A stretch of 64,000 bases of DNA from positions 186,001-250,000 of the forward strand of contig JAGVLO010000003.1 of assembly GCA_020049775.1 (NCBI GenBank), read 5' to 3'. The notes below the pieces were generated by a model, which was not told where the DNA came from, ran no database searches, and saw only the letters and a program-made list of their open reading frames with translations. This DNA is from Alphaproteobacteria bacterium. Its GTDB lineage: Bacteria; Pseudomonadota; Alphaproteobacteria; Rickettsiales; SXRF01. Positions 7,444-16,544 of this stretch are shown here, one piece after another. Made by a program: the position numbers and the translations under genes. The first letter of the stretch is position 1. Each line of letters begins with the position of its first letter.

Positions 7444-7785
7444 TCAGCCACCACCACCGCCGCCTAACACTGCGCCGCAACGCGTTCTTGCGTGGGAATC
7501 GCAGCTATTGAACAGATCAGAGTACGCAGGCTCCAGCGTACCACTACCACTATCCCATAACTCGAGAGCATTCTGTTGTTGCCACATACCATTAACTTCT
7601 ATCTCTACAGAGCAATTAATCCAGCTATCTTGGCCTTCAAACACTTTCAAAATAGTGAATCGATAATGACATGCCCCATCGTACCCGTCATGACTCCCCA
7701 GCGTTCTGGTGTGCAGCTGCGCGTGTGCTGCGCTGGACATTATGAGTGCCAAGGCAGAGATTATCAATATTTTGCATTTTTTCAT
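7444..7785 (-). CDS. small exported protein with polyglycine tail
   Basis: A 113-aa protein with a clear signal peptide (MKKCKILIISALALIMSSAA, cleavage after HAQ-like residues). The mature part has several cysteines (ACHYRF, WINCSVEIEV, FNSCDSHARTRC), suggesting disulfides in the periplasm, and it ends in LGGGGGG. ATG 7785 has GGAG eight bases upstream; the frame continues to 7869 without good start support. No family is recognised. It is alone on its strand after the antiporter. Confidence 0.65.
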   Translation of the reverse strand: MKKCKILIISALALIMSSAAHAQLHTRTLGSHDGYDGACHYRFTILKVFEGQDSWINCSVEIEVNGMWQQQNALELWDSGSGTLEPAYSDLFNSCDSHARTRCGAVLGGGGGG

Positions 7786-7905
7786 AGCCGGATCTCCGAG
7801 TTGATTATCCATATAAAGCACTACATCACTCCTTACTGTTTGGCAATTCCATGCCGCAAAATCCAACAAATAGATTACAAAACATGTGTAAATTTCTAAT
7901 GAATT

Positions 7906-8358
7906 TTACCGCTGCTGCCCATAGCGCGTTTCCAGCACATCATCAATATCAGCGGTGATGGTGCGGTAACATTCTGCGGCGAGTTTGTCGCCGATGAGGT
8001 AGGCAAGGAATGTCAGCTCGGTTGACAATGCTGTTTTGGTGACATCGTCGCCGGTTTCGGGGTTGCGCGCCTCGGCCAGCCCTGTGCGATATCCGGCGTA
8101 AGCCATGCAGATATGTTTGAAATGCCCGTAGAGGAAATTCTCCGGATCATGGCCTGCGGCCTGCGCTTCTGTCACTATGCGCTCTTTAAAGCTGCCATCG
8201 AGTTTTTCCAGTGCCTGTTCAATAGACGGGCGGGATTCGCGGAACGCATCGCTGATAATAATCATCAGCCGCTTCTGGTTGGCAATCGGGTCAAAAGACA
8301 CGGGTACACTGATACGTGGCGGCAATGTAAAACGCAGCGCAGGTGATGTTTCAGGCAT
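7906..8358 (-). CDS. hypothetical protein
   Basis: A 150-aa soluble protein, mostly helical by composition, with no signal peptide or membrane segment. It starts MPETSPALRFTLPPRISVPV and has a central amphipathic stretch SRPSIEQALEKLDGSFKERI. I recognise no domain. The base composition matches the core chromosome. It is divergent from the next hypothetical gene with 78 bp between them, which may hold promoters for both. Confidence 0.6.
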   Translation of the reverse strand: MPETSPALRFTLPPRISVPVSFDPIANQKRLMIIISDAFRESRPSIEQALEKLDGSFKERIVTEAQAAGHDPENFLYGHFKHICMAYAGYRTGLAEARNPETGDDVTKTALSTELTFLAYLIGDKLAAECYRTITADIDDVLETRYGQQR

Positions 8359-8436
8359 ATAATGCTTTCCAGATATTTACGAATCCCTATAATAAAACCC
8401 TAATATTTAATAACCAGTATTTTGTGGGTTATAAGT

Positions 8437-8928
8437 ATGGTGCAACCACCAACCACTGAACCAAGGCTCTCGCGCGCGGACGAAGTACGCATTATCGCTA
8501 AAATAATCAAAGCATTAGCAAGAAAACACTACCCTGATGCCGCCTTTGAAACCATGGCCGAGCATGGGTCGGCTTTTAACATTGACGATGTCAGGTTTGG
8601 TCCTGCCTATACTGGTGCCGATGGCGTAACCTGCCCGCCTTATGCCATGGCGTCGTTCCTGATAGGAAGTCAGGAGGCCGTGGATTCTGAGCTGATGGAA
8701 ACCAGCCGCCGCGCACTTGCGCGTGATTTGCAACGCGTGTTTGGCAACGGCGTGCAAGACGTGCGTTATGAACCCTCCGCCGGAAGCATGATATTCCAGA
8801 ATAGATGCACGGGTACGGCCTGTGTTTACGGCCAGACGGATGCGCTCTATGCCAGCATGCTAAAGGCCATGGAGCAGGACAGCACATTGCGATTTCTGCT
8901 GCCGGGGAATGTGCGAAGGGGTGTTTAG
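8437..8928 (+). CDS. hypothetical protein
   Basis: A 163-aa soluble protein with no recognised domain. ATG 8437 (MVQPPTTEPRLSRADE) is preferred to the upstream TTG 8422, although neither has a strong Shine-Dalgarno sequence. A helical N-terminal region (EVRIIAKIIKALARKHY) leads into an acidic/aromatic centre and a C-terminal LPGNVRRGV. It is convergent with the GT39-like gene that follows. Confidence 0.6.
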   Translation: MVQPPTTEPRLSRADEVRIIAKIIKALARKHYPDAAFETMAEHGSAFNIDDVRFGPAYTGADGVTCPPYAMASFLIGSQEAVDSELMETSRRALARDLQRVFGNGVQDVRYEPSAGSMIFQNRCTGTACVYGQTDALYASMLKAMEQDSTLRFLLPGNVRRGV

Positions 8929-8955
8929 GCGTATAATTTCAAACCAACATTTATA

Positions 8956-10683
8956 TCATTTTATTTTTGTAATTTGATATGGGGCTGCGGTTAAACACCA
9001 ACTATTGTTTTTTACAGAATCGCTCATTACTATCAAAGATTCTGCGCTAATTACTCCAGCCATATATACGTGCCTTTCCGGATAGTAGGACATGAGATTG
9101 GAATTTCTCTCTTTCTTATTCAGAGCGAAAACTACTAACGGATTGTTATCTTGCGGCATCACAAATAATACATGTCGGAATTGTTTGTCATTTTCAACAA
9201 ACACCAGTGCTGGCTTTTTAACAGCGCTCATAATGCTATTGTAGTAGTCTATGTTTCCTTCAACAAAATTCTTACCATAATATCGGAACAATTCGCCCGT
9301 GCGCGCAGTGAAGCCATAGATTGTACAGCCAACAATTATCAGTGCAAAAGCACCTACCCAAGCTGCATTACCAGCCCTGACCACATTATGTCTGCGGGCA
9401 AGCGCAGGCATTCTTTGAATCGCCAGCGCGGATAATACGATAACAACTCCAATGGAATCATAGAGGTATCGTGCGCTGAAAATATGAGTCCATATATGCA
9501 GTATGACCATAAGGCTGATACAAGCTGACAGAAAAGTCAATGCCAGCAGGTAGCAATATTTTTTGTGCATTTTGAAAGCAAAGAGGCTGGCGAGCAGAAA
9601 CAGCGAAGGTATAGGCCAGCAGAACAATTCTTCATTCAAGGTGCCGATTTGTTTTGAGGCACGTAGAAGGTCAAGCCAAGGGAACGTAGTGCTGTCGAAC
9701 GATGAAAGCCATCGCGTTGAAAGACCATGCATCAGCCGATAGCCCGTTAGAAACGGCTTGCCTGTTGTCGCCCAGTTATAACCGATATAGAGGAGGAAAA
9801 ACGGTATGACACCAGCAAAAGCAGAAAGATAGCATCTGCTGTATAGAGCCATATTTTTACGCCACATCCATAGCGCATGCACTGCGTATAGTGGTAACAA
9901 TATGATTACGGTGTGTGGGCGGGTAATCAAGAGATAGCCTATAGCAACCCCAGATAGAAACCCGTATTTATAACTACCGAATTTATGAGTTCGTATATAG
10001 AAAAGGATAAAAAGAGTTGTCATGAGCAAAGCTGTCGCATGACTCATGAATTCTGATGACATAAAAACGATAAACGGTGATACGAGCGCTAAGAGCATTG
10101 CGATATAGCCTGTCGTCTTGTTGCCAATTTCTTTACCCAAAAGAAATACGGCCAATAAGGACAATGCGCCAACGACAGGATTTACAATCCAGGGGATGCT
10201 GAAAAACATTCCTATGGCCAGCAGAATGCTATGTCCGGGAGGATACGAGCTGAATAATGTGCTTCCCGTACTAAGAAAGCGCATTTTGAAAAACTCATTA
10301 AACGTGTGTGATGGTATCGTTATGTTACCTGATGCAAGTATTCTTGCGTAAATATAGTGCGCTTGGCTATCTGATACGTGCGGTGTGTTGCTGAAGAGTA
10401 CGGAAGATAATGTGCTGGCTATTAAAATAAATACCGCGCAGCTCAAAAACATTATAATATTCTGCGGCAATTCTGAAGTCTTTATTATGGATTTTCCTGC
10501 CAAAGACAGCAAGCGCCTGCTGACGTGAGAACGCAATGATATTATGGTTATAAATGCTATTACCAGTAGGGTGACCCAATTTAAAAAAAGACTATAATTA
10601 CTCTTGGCTATCAAAGCATGCGTTGGCGCTAACGTGGTGAGACATAATATCAACGTAACTATTCGTTTGAGATATATGTTCAT
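8956..10683 (-). CDS. polytopic glycosyltransferase, GT39/ArnT-like
   Basis: A 575-aa membrane protein with about 11-13 hydrophobic segments followed by a C-terminal soluble domain. The first periplasmic loop contains DSQAHYIYARILASG, the acidic position used by GT-C transferases, and FSSYPPGHSILLAIG, both typical of PMT/ArnT-family enzymes that move a sugar from an undecaprenyl- or dolichyl-phosphate donor to lipid or protein. The gene is more A+T-rich than its neighbours, which is common for horizontally exchanged surface-polysaccharide genes. The neighbouring nucleotide-sugar enzymes suggest a glycan role; donor and acceptor are unknown. Confidence 0.72.
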   Translation of the reverse strand: MNIYLKRIVTLILCLTTLAPTHALIAKSNYSLFLNWVTLLVIAFITIISLRSHVSRRLLSLAGKSIIKTSELPQNIIMFLSCAVFILIASTLSSVLFSNTPHVSDSQAHYIYARILASGNITIPSHTFNEFFKMRFLSTGSTLFSSYPPGHSILLAIGMFFSIPWIVNPVVGALSLLAVFLLGKEIGNKTTGYIAMLLALVSPFIVFMSSEFMSHATALLMTTLFILFYIRTHKFGSYKYGFLSGVAIGYLLITRPHTVIILLPLYAVHALWMWRKNMALYSRCYLSAFAGVIPFFLLYIGYNWATTGKPFLTGYRLMHGLSTRWLSSFDSTTFPWLDLLRASKQIGTLNEELFCWPIPSLFLLASLFAFKMHKKYCYLLALTFLSACISLMVILHIWTHIFSARYLYDSIGVVIVLSALAIQRMPALARRHNVVRAGNAAWVGAFALIIVGCTIYGFTARTGELFRYYGKNFVEGNIDYYNSIMSAVKKPALVFVENDKQFRHVLFVMPQDNNPLVVFALNKKERNSNLMSYYPERHVYMAGVISAESLIVMSDSVKNNSWCLTAAPYQITKIK

Positions 10684-10703
10684 ATGATGTTAGGAAAAAT
10701 AAA

Positions 10704-11654
10704 TTAGCTAATATTGGATGGGAACACGGCTTCCTGGCGGAAGTGGAAGCTATACATACGCTCCAAACCTTCCTGCATGTTGATTTTTGGTTTCCAGCCC
10801 ATAGCAAACAGGCTGGTGCAGTCGAGTACTTTGCGCGGTATGCCGTCGGGCAGGGTCTCGTCGGTATTGATATTACCTTCGTAGCCCACCACGCGCGCCA
10901 CGCGCTCAGCGAGTGTACGGATGGAAATTTCCTGCGCCGTACCGACATTGATGAAGTTGGGTGATTCGTATTTTTCCATCAGCATGGACAGCGCATCGGC
11001 CAGATCATCCACATAAATGAATTCGCGCAGCGGGCATCCTGTACCCCACAGCGTCACTTCCGGCACGTCCTTGGTGCTTGCCTCGTGGAAGCGTTGCATC
11101 AGCGCAGGTATGACATGCGCAGCCTTGGGATCGAATGTATCGCCCACACCATACACATTGGTGATGATGGGAAGCACGACGTTAAGCCCGAATTCCTTGG
11201 CATAGCTTTGCGCCATGACGAGCGCGTTTATCTGCGCGCAGAGATAGGGCAGGCTGCCTTGCTCCATTTTGCCGCTCATGAATTCATTTTCCTTGACCGG
11301 CTGTGGCGCCAGCTTGGGATAAATATTCGCAGAGCCGGGTATCAACAGTTTTTCTACGCCGAAGCGGTAACATGCCTCAATGATGTTGGCATGAATGAGT
11401 GTGTTGTCATAGCTGAACTGTGCCGGGTTGGAGCCGCTAGCATATAGCCCGCCGGTGCGTGCGGCGAAGTGGAACACAAACATGGGGCGGTTAGTGCGCA
11501 CATACTCAAACACGGCCTTCTGGTCGCGCAGATCAAGCACGGCATGTGTCGGCGCCAGCACGCGTGTGAAACGGCGATTGGCCAGCAGCCGCTTCATGCC
11601 GCCGCCGATCATGCCCGAACTACCGGTGATGAGAATAGTGCTTGAAGCTTCCAT
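10704..11654 (-). CDS. GDP-L-fucose synthase-like SDR, catalytic Lys replaced
   Basis: A 316-aa extended SDR. The NAD(P) motif GSSGMIGGG opens the Rossmann fold; GSANIYPKLAPQPVKE is almost the GDP-fucose synthase (WcaG/GMER) signature. The expected Y-x3-K reads YLCAQ, so the catalytic Tyr is present but the Lys is Gln. The rest (TNVYGVGDTFDP, the REFIYVDDLADA stretch) is well kept, so the gene is not decaying. It may have altered chemistry, for example a different epimerase/reductase balance. It is transcribed with the GT39-like gene 20 bp downstream. Confidence 0.8.
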   Translation of the reverse strand: MEASSTILITGSSGMIGGGMKRLLANRRFTRVLAPTHAVLDLRDQKAVFEYVRTNRPMFVFHFAARTGGLYASGSNPAQFSYDNTLIHANIIEACYRFGVEKLLIPGSANIYPKLAPQPVKENEFMSGKMEQGSLPYLCAQINALVMAQSYAKEFGLNVVLPIITNVYGVGDTFDPKAAHVIPALMQRFHEASTKDVPEVTLWGTGCPLREFIYVDDLADALSMLMEKYESPNFINVGTAQEISIRTLAERVARVVGYEGNINTDETLPDGIPRKVLDCTSLFAMGWKPKINMQEGLERMYSFHFRQEAVFPSNIS

Positions 11655-11734
11655 GTGGTCTTGTGTAAATGTAATTTATGTGTAAATGTCTTTTTAATGC
11701 CCTGCACTTTATAGCATAAAATCACAGATAGACG

Positions 11735-12634
11735 ATGGATTTTTTAGAAGATAACACGCTGCCCACCGAACTTACCCTGTCTATGATTGAGGCTTCACAG
11801 ATAGGCGCGAAGGAAGCGTTGCGCAACCGCGCCATTGGCCTGCGTGCCCACCAGAAATCGGCTGCCGAAGGTGATATCGTGACCCAGGGCGATCAGGCGG
11901 CGCAGGCGGCCATCTTCAGCCTTCTTCCCGCCAGCGCCATCATTGATGGCATACAGCAGGTAATAGGTTTTCACGCTGAAGAAGGTATGCATGAGGGCTA
12001 TGAATTTCCAGTGCAGGCGCAGTGGCGCTGGTGCGTAGATCCCATTGACGGCACCAAGCCCTACTTCAAGGGCGAGCATTACTGGTCTGTTTCTGTTGCG
12101 CTGCAAAAACTCAATACCGCAGGTGACAACTGGGACAGCCATGCCGGTGTGGTGTACCGCTCTACGGCGGCAGACACGCTGGATGTGTTGCACGGCAAAG
12201 CCTACTGGGCGGAAAAAGGCCGCGGCGCCTACGCGCTGGAAGTAAAGCCGGGTAGGCAGGCGCGTCTTGGTAAGCCGGATATCATTGCGCCGGTGGTGGA
12301 ATGCGAAACCAGTCCAGAAGTTACCACGCCGGAAGCCATTACCTATGCAAAGCACGCGCAGGAAATTTTTAGTGCGCTGGGCCTGGAGACGCATTTCCGG
12401 CGCAGTATCTGCCATTCAGTGTGCGAATTGCTGGAGGGTGAGCGTGCGGCCGTGGTGCAGGGTGTTGGCGGGCCGTTTGACTGGGATATCGCAGCCATTT
12501 CTGTGATTGCCGCCGAAGCGGGCGTACATGCGAAATTCACGCCACGCATATTATTTGAAGGCAAATGGCGCTATCCCGCCATTATGGCGTGGGACAAAAA
12601 ACTGTTTGAGCAGCTTGTGGCGATTGCACCTTAG
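11735..12634 (+). CDS. inositol-monophosphatase-family phosphatase
   Basis: A 299-aa Mg2+-dependent phosphatase of the IMPase/HisN/CysQ superfamily. Metal ligands are seen in GFHAEEG (Glu-Glu), DPIDGTKPYFKG (motif with two Asp) and FDWDIAA near the C-terminus. Substrates of the superfamily include histidinol phosphate, inositol phosphate and 3'-phosphoadenosine phosphate; the YFKGEHYWSVSVAL context is close to histidinol-phosphatase-like members, but I cannot decide. It is surrounded by nucleotide-sugar genes and its end overlaps the convergent dehydratase gene by four bases. Confidence 0.82.
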   Translation: MDFLEDNTLPTELTLSMIEASQIGAKEALRNRAIGLRAHQKSAAEGDIVTQGDQAAQAAIFSLLPASAIIDGIQQVIGFHAEEGMHEGYEFPVQAQWRWCVDPIDGTKPYFKGEHYWSVSVALQKLNTAGDNWDSHAGVVYRSTAADTLDVLHGKAYWAEKGRGAYALEVKPGRQARLGKPDIIAPVVECETSPEVTTPEAITYAKHAQEIFSALGLETHFRRSICHSVCELLEGERAAVVQGVGGPFDWDIAAISVIAAEAGVHAKFTPRILFEGKWRYPAIMAWDKKLFEQLVAIAP

Positions 12635-13650
12635 CGCGTAAGGAAATGGCCACCATCTGTAATGCGCGTACGCCAGTATTCCAGCAGATCTTTCATGGTG
12701 GTTTCAAACGGTATTTGCGGTTTCCAGCCCGTGTGCTGTTCAAACTTGGCCGTATTGGGGATTTGCATGTCCGCATCAATAGGCCGCATACGCTGCGTGT
12801 CCACTTCGATTTTGATTGTATTTTTTACGGGTGACAGGGAAATCAAAAAATCGAGCATTTCCCCTATCGTACAACTATACCGTCCACCAATATTATAATA
12901 TTCACCTGCCACAGGTTTTATAGTCAGCAGCATGTAATAAGCGCGTACCGCATCACGAACATCGGCAAAGGTACGCGTGGATTTTAGGTTGCCAACTTTA
13001 ATGACGGGCGCAATTAGCCCGCGCTCTATCATGGCAATCTGTTTGGCAAAACTGGATTCGGAAAATACGTCGCCCCGCCGCGGACCGGTATGGGTAAACA
13101 TGCGCGTGGTCATTACGTTCATGCCATAGGCTTCAGCATAAAAACGTCCGACGAGGTCGGTGCCGATTTTGGAGATGGCATAAGGGCTGGAAGGGTGAAA
13201 TCCGCACTCCTCATCAATTGGCAATTTATTTTTAGGCACTTTGCCGAATACTTCCGATGAAGCGCAGACATGAATGATGGTGTCTGATTTATACTGCCGC
13301 AATGCTTCCATCACGCGTGATGTACCCTGAATGTTGGTGTCGTAAGTATCTAGCGGCGCTGTAAAGCTGGTCTTAGGATAGCTTTGTGCGGCGAGGTGGA
13401 ACGCATAATCCGGCTGGGCGGCACGTATGGCTTCATTGATGGAGTCGCTGTCACGCAAATCGCCGTACAGCAGAAACAGGCGTTCATTGTTGTTGGCGTG
13501 CTGTAACAGGTGGTTGATATTATCCAGCGGGCTGCGCCAGCGCAGAAGGCCGTATATGTCCCAGTCGGTATTTGCCAGTATGAAATCTGCAAGGTGTGAG
13601 CCGACCATACCGGTAATACCGGTGATAAAGGCGCGTTTTTTAGTCGCCAC
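12631..13650 (-). CDS. GDP-mannose 4,6-dehydratase-like SDR
   Basis: A 339-aa extended SDR. It has the N-terminal GITGMVGSHLAD nucleotide motif, YGDLRDSDSI, the HLAAQSYPKTSF block, a Ser in ASSEVFGKVP and an intact catalytic Y-x3-K (YAISK). TRMFTHTGPRRGDVFSE is characteristic of GDP-mannose 4,6-dehydratase relatives, which make GDP-4-keto-6-deoxymannose, the precursor of fucose, rhamnose or talose. With the fucose-synthase-like SDR 1 kb away it could form a two-step 6-deoxyhexose route. GDP as the nucleotide is inferred from similarity. Confidence 0.82.
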   Translation of the reverse strand: MATKKRAFITGITGMVGSHLADFILANTDWDIYGLLRWRSPLDNINHLLQHANNNERLFLLYGDLRDSDSINEAIRAAQPDYAFHLAAQSYPKTSFTAPLDTYDTNIQGTSRVMEALRQYKSDTIIHVCASSEVFGKVPKNKLPIDEECGFHPSSPYAISKIGTDLVGRFYAEAYGMNVMTTRMFTHTGPRRGDVFSESSFAKQIAMIERGLIAPVIKVGNLKSTRTFADVRDAVRAYYMLLTIKPVAGEYYNIGGRYSCTIGEMLDFLISLSPVKNTIKIEVDTQRMRPIDADMQIPNTAKFEQHTGWKPQIPFETTMKDLLEYWRTRITDGGHFLTR

Positions 13651-13763
13651 ATGAACCTTCCTGTTAAATCATTAATGCTGGCATTACATTAGGAATAATC
13701 CGTAATGTCAATCTTTTGCGCTGGCCATTGTGCTGAATAATCGGCTGTGATAATCTCGCGCGC

Positions 13764-15308
13764 ATGAGTGCAAACACAAACAAAAAACTCGATTCCGATA
13801 TCAAAACCCGCATGTCCGTGTTGTTTGAAGTGCTGGGCGGCACTGTGGATTTGAAGGTGGCGGACGGGCTGGAAGTAACGTGTGCGGCCGATGGTAGCGT
13901 GATTGCGCAGCTTGCCACCGACAGTAAAAAAACTGTGGACCAGAAAGCCGCCACCGCCCGCAAAGCACAGAAAATATGGTGTATGAAAAGCCGTGTCCAG
14001 CGCGTGGCCCTGGTGGAAGCGTTGTCAGCAGCCATTAAGGAACACCGCGAGCCGCTGGCCACATTGATTACGTTGGAAGTCGGCAAAACACTCAAAGAAG
14101 CCTACACGGAGGTGGACGGCTCTGCGGATATCCTCGCCAAGACCATCAAGGATGTAAGCCTGCCGGAATTTGGCGGTATGCTGCGCGCCAAGGAGCGCCC
14201 GCCGGTGGGCATTGTCGGGCTGATTACGTCGTTTAATTTTCCTCTGGTGGTTGCTAACTGGAATATGGGCGCAGCGCTGGTTGCGGGTAACGCCGTGCTG
14301 TGGAAGCCGTCGGAAAAAACGCCGCTGGTGGCGCTGGGCTATAAATGTGTGTTTGACAAGGTAGCGGGCGGCAACTCTGATTTATTGCAGATGATTGTGG
14401 GCAAGCGCGATGTCGGCGAGGCACTGGTTGCCAGCGAGGAGGTGGACATGGTGAGCGCTACCGGCAGCGTGGCGATGGGCAAAGGCATCAAGGCGACGCT
14501 TTCCAAGAAATACAACAAGGGCGTAAAACATATATTGGAACTGGGCGGAAATAACGGCGTTATCATCACTGAAAAAACCAGCAGGCCACACCGCGAATGG
14601 GCAATAAACGCACTGCTGACATCATTCCTCGGCACGTCCGGCCAGCGCTGCACTAACACGCGGCGCGTGTTCATTCACCGCAGCGTGTATGACGAAGTGT
14701 GCGAATATTTCAAAATCAAGCTGGATACGTTCATTGCATCAGGCGCAATACAAAACCCGCTTTCTGGTGAATCAAACGAATATGGCTACGGGCCGCTGAT
14801 TGACCGCGACGCCTTCCGCCGCTTTGAACACGCCAAGCACCGCGTGGAGATGGAGGGCGGCCTGACTGTGCTGGGTACGCGGCTGCTGCAGGCCGAGTAC
14901 CCGAATGCGTATTACGTTGAACCGGCACTATCCTTCCTGCCATCGCAGACGGCTATCATGCTGGAGGAGACTTTTGCACCTATCCTCTATCTTGTGCCTT
15001 ATGACGGTGAGGTGGAGGTAGCGGCGGCGCTGGTGAACGCGCCTGCCAATGCAGGACTGGTGAGCGCTATTTACACACAAAATCAGGAAGAAGCGGATTG
15101 CTTTGCGCATCTTAGCGAAGCAGGGCATGTGCTGATTAATTCACCCAAGGGTACGGGTACGCCCGCTTACGGCATGGGCTTTGGCGGCAACAAGGATTCC
15201 GGCGAGGGTGAAATTCTCAATAGCTGTGATCCGCTGCAGGCCTTCACGCGTGACGGGCATTTCACCCGCATCGCGCAGAATAAAGACATAGTTATGGATG
15301 TGGTTTAA
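13764..15308 (+). CDS. aldehyde dehydrogenase, ALDH7 / aminoadipate-semialdehyde type
   Basis: A 514-aa NAD(P)-dependent aldehyde dehydrogenase. The Rossmann stretch SFNFPLVVANWN, the glutamate in ELGGNNGVI and the catalytic Cys in SGQRCTNTRR are all present. The N-terminus and the W-N pair resemble ALDH7 (alpha-aminoadipic/glutamate semialdehyde oxidation) rather than classic AstD. The neighbours astB and an AstE-like gene open the possibility that it serves as the semialdehyde dehydrogenase of arginine succinyltransferase catabolism; lysine degradation is equally possible. It is followed 18 bp later by a lipoprotein gene of very different composition. Confidence 0.88.
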   Translation: MSANTNKKLDSDIKTRMSVLFEVLGGTVDLKVADGLEVTCAADGSVIAQLATDSKKTVDQKAATARKAQKIWCMKSRVQRVALVEALSAAIKEHREPLATLITLEVGKTLKEAYTEVDGSADILAKTIKDVSLPEFGGMLRAKERPPVGIVGLITSFNFPLVVANWNMGAALVAGNAVLWKPSEKTPLVALGYKCVFDKVAGGNSDLLQMIVGKRDVGEALVASEEVDMVSATGSVAMGKGIKATLSKKYNKGVKHILELGGNNGVIITEKTSRPHREWAINALLTSFLGTSGQRCTNTRRVFIHRSVYDEVCEYFKIKLDTFIASGAIQNPLSGESNEYGYGPLIDRDAFRRFEHAKHRVEMEGGLTVLGTRLLQAEYPNAYYVEPALSFLPSQTAIMLEETFAPILYLVPYDGEVEVAAALVNAPANAGLVSAIYTQNQEEADCFAHLSEAGHVLINSPKGTGTPAYGMGFGGNKDSGEGEILNSCDPLQAFTRDGHFTRIAQNKDIVMDVV

Positions 15309-15326
15309 TTCATCTAGGAAATATTT

Positions 15327-15857
15327 ATGAAAAAATATTTTACATTAGTAGTGATGATTTCATTGATTGCCTGCCAGCTCGTTCCAAAGACGTTGGATGA
15401 ACAATTCTCTGAGGCATGTATAAATGGTGGCTATCAAAAAGACTCAAAAGATTATGATGATTGCATAAAAGCAGCGTATAAGGCTTATGATGACGAGATA
15501 AAGAAAATACAAAAAGCTGAAGCTGAATACAGAGAAAAAATGCGTAAACAGCAGTTAGCAGCAGATGCTAAGAAATGTAACGAATATGGTTATAAAAAAG
15601 GTAGCAATGGCTTTGCCGATTGCATGTTGAAAATTGAACAATCAAGAATTCAACAACAGCAACATGAACAAGCTATTGCGTCTCAACAAGCAGCAGTGGC
15701 GCAGCAAATTGAGGCACAAAGGCAATTAAATGCTCTTCAATATTTACAGAATTACAATTTACAACAGCAAGCGATTCAGGCACAGCAGAATCAGCGGGTG
15801 CAAATGAACTGCACTACTAGCCAAATGGGTGGGTTCGGTAACATAAATTGTTACTAA
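15327..15857 (+). CDS. putative lipoprotein with two cysteine repeats and Gln-rich tail
   Basis: A 176-aa protein with a lipobox LIAC at residues 13-16 (MKKYFTLVVMISLIAC), so it is probably lipid-anchored. The mature part has two related repeats: ACINGGYQKDSKDYDDCIKA and KCNEYGYKKGSNGFADCMLK, each Cys...GYxK...(Y/F)xDC. A charged coiled-coil-like segment follows, then a Gln/Ala-rich tail (QQQHEQAIASQQAAVAQQ). The gene is markedly A+T-rich against the flanking ALDH gene, suggesting recent acquisition. Small repeats of this kind occur in uncharacterised alphaproteobacterial lipoproteins; function unknown. Confidence 0.72.
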   Translation: MKKYFTLVVMISLIACQLVPKTLDEQFSEACINGGYQKDSKDYDDCIKAAYKAYDDEIKKIQKAEAEYREKMRKQQLAADAKKCNEYGYKKGSNGFADCMLKIEQSRIQQQQHEQAIASQQAAVAQQIEAQRQLNALQYLQNYNLQQQAIQAQQNQRVQMNCTTSQMGGFGNINCY

Positions 15858-15945
15858 ATAAACACGGCTTGAGCAGCAATGCTCCCCTGCCATTTAATGT
15901 AAGCCAATTTAATAAAATAAAATAAAACGCCGTGTAAAGAACGGT

Positions 15946-16425
15946 TTAAACAGCCACAGTGTAATCGGGTGTTCCGGCTTCTTTACGCGCTTTTTCTTTG
16001 TCTGCAGCGCTCTGATCCGGTGCGACGGTTGTCATCTGCTGCGCACCCTTCTTTTCCGGATTGCCGGCGCTCAATTTTGCTTCCAGTGCCGCTGATTCTT
16101 CCGGCGTTACGGAATTGCTGTAGGATGGCTGTGCGGGGGCTTTTCCGTCACCGGCTACAGCTTCTAGGCCAGCGGCCACAAGACCAGCCGTTGCCTGAAC
16201 AGTAGCTGTTGCCAGTCCGACAGGAGCTGCTACCAGCGCGGCCGCAGGGTGCATGGGGAATTTCTCAAAGCTGCCATCGCCACGTCTGACACCACCTTCT
16301 ACGCCTTCGTCAGACGGCCTGCCTGCCATAACGCTGCTTGCTCCGAATGTAGGATCAAATTTTGCAGTGAATGTTTCTTTGATTGTTTTCCAAGCGCCAC
16401 TGAACAGATTTCCACTCGTTGACAT
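15946..16425 (-). CDS. hypothetical protein, Ala-rich with hydrophobic centre
   Basis: A 159-aa protein with no recognised family. A short soluble N-terminus (MSTSGNLFSGAWKTIKETF) precedes an Ala-rich hydrophobic segment (AALVAAPVGLATATVQATAG) that could insert in a membrane, then a low-complexity charged C-terminus. The ATG is preceded by AGGAG at seven bases, so expression is likely. It resembles the other small low-complexity orphans here (30531, 31196) in style but not in sequence. Confidence 0.6.
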   Translation of the reverse strand: MSTSGNLFSGAWKTIKETFTAKFDPTFGASSVMAGRPSDEGVEGGVRRGDGSFEKFPMHPAAALVAAPVGLATATVQATAGLVAAGLEAVAGDGKAPAQPSYSNSVTPEESAALEAKLSAGNPEKKGAQQMTTVAPDQSAADKEKARKEAGTPDYTVAV

Positions 16426-16544
16426 AGCAATTCTCCTAATATTAACCTTTGAGCCTATTATACTGTAGCATTGTTAAGGTTTTATTAAGGGAATAAAATT
16501 ATATTATAATGTTATATCAGCGGGTTATTGCTGAAGACTGAGGC

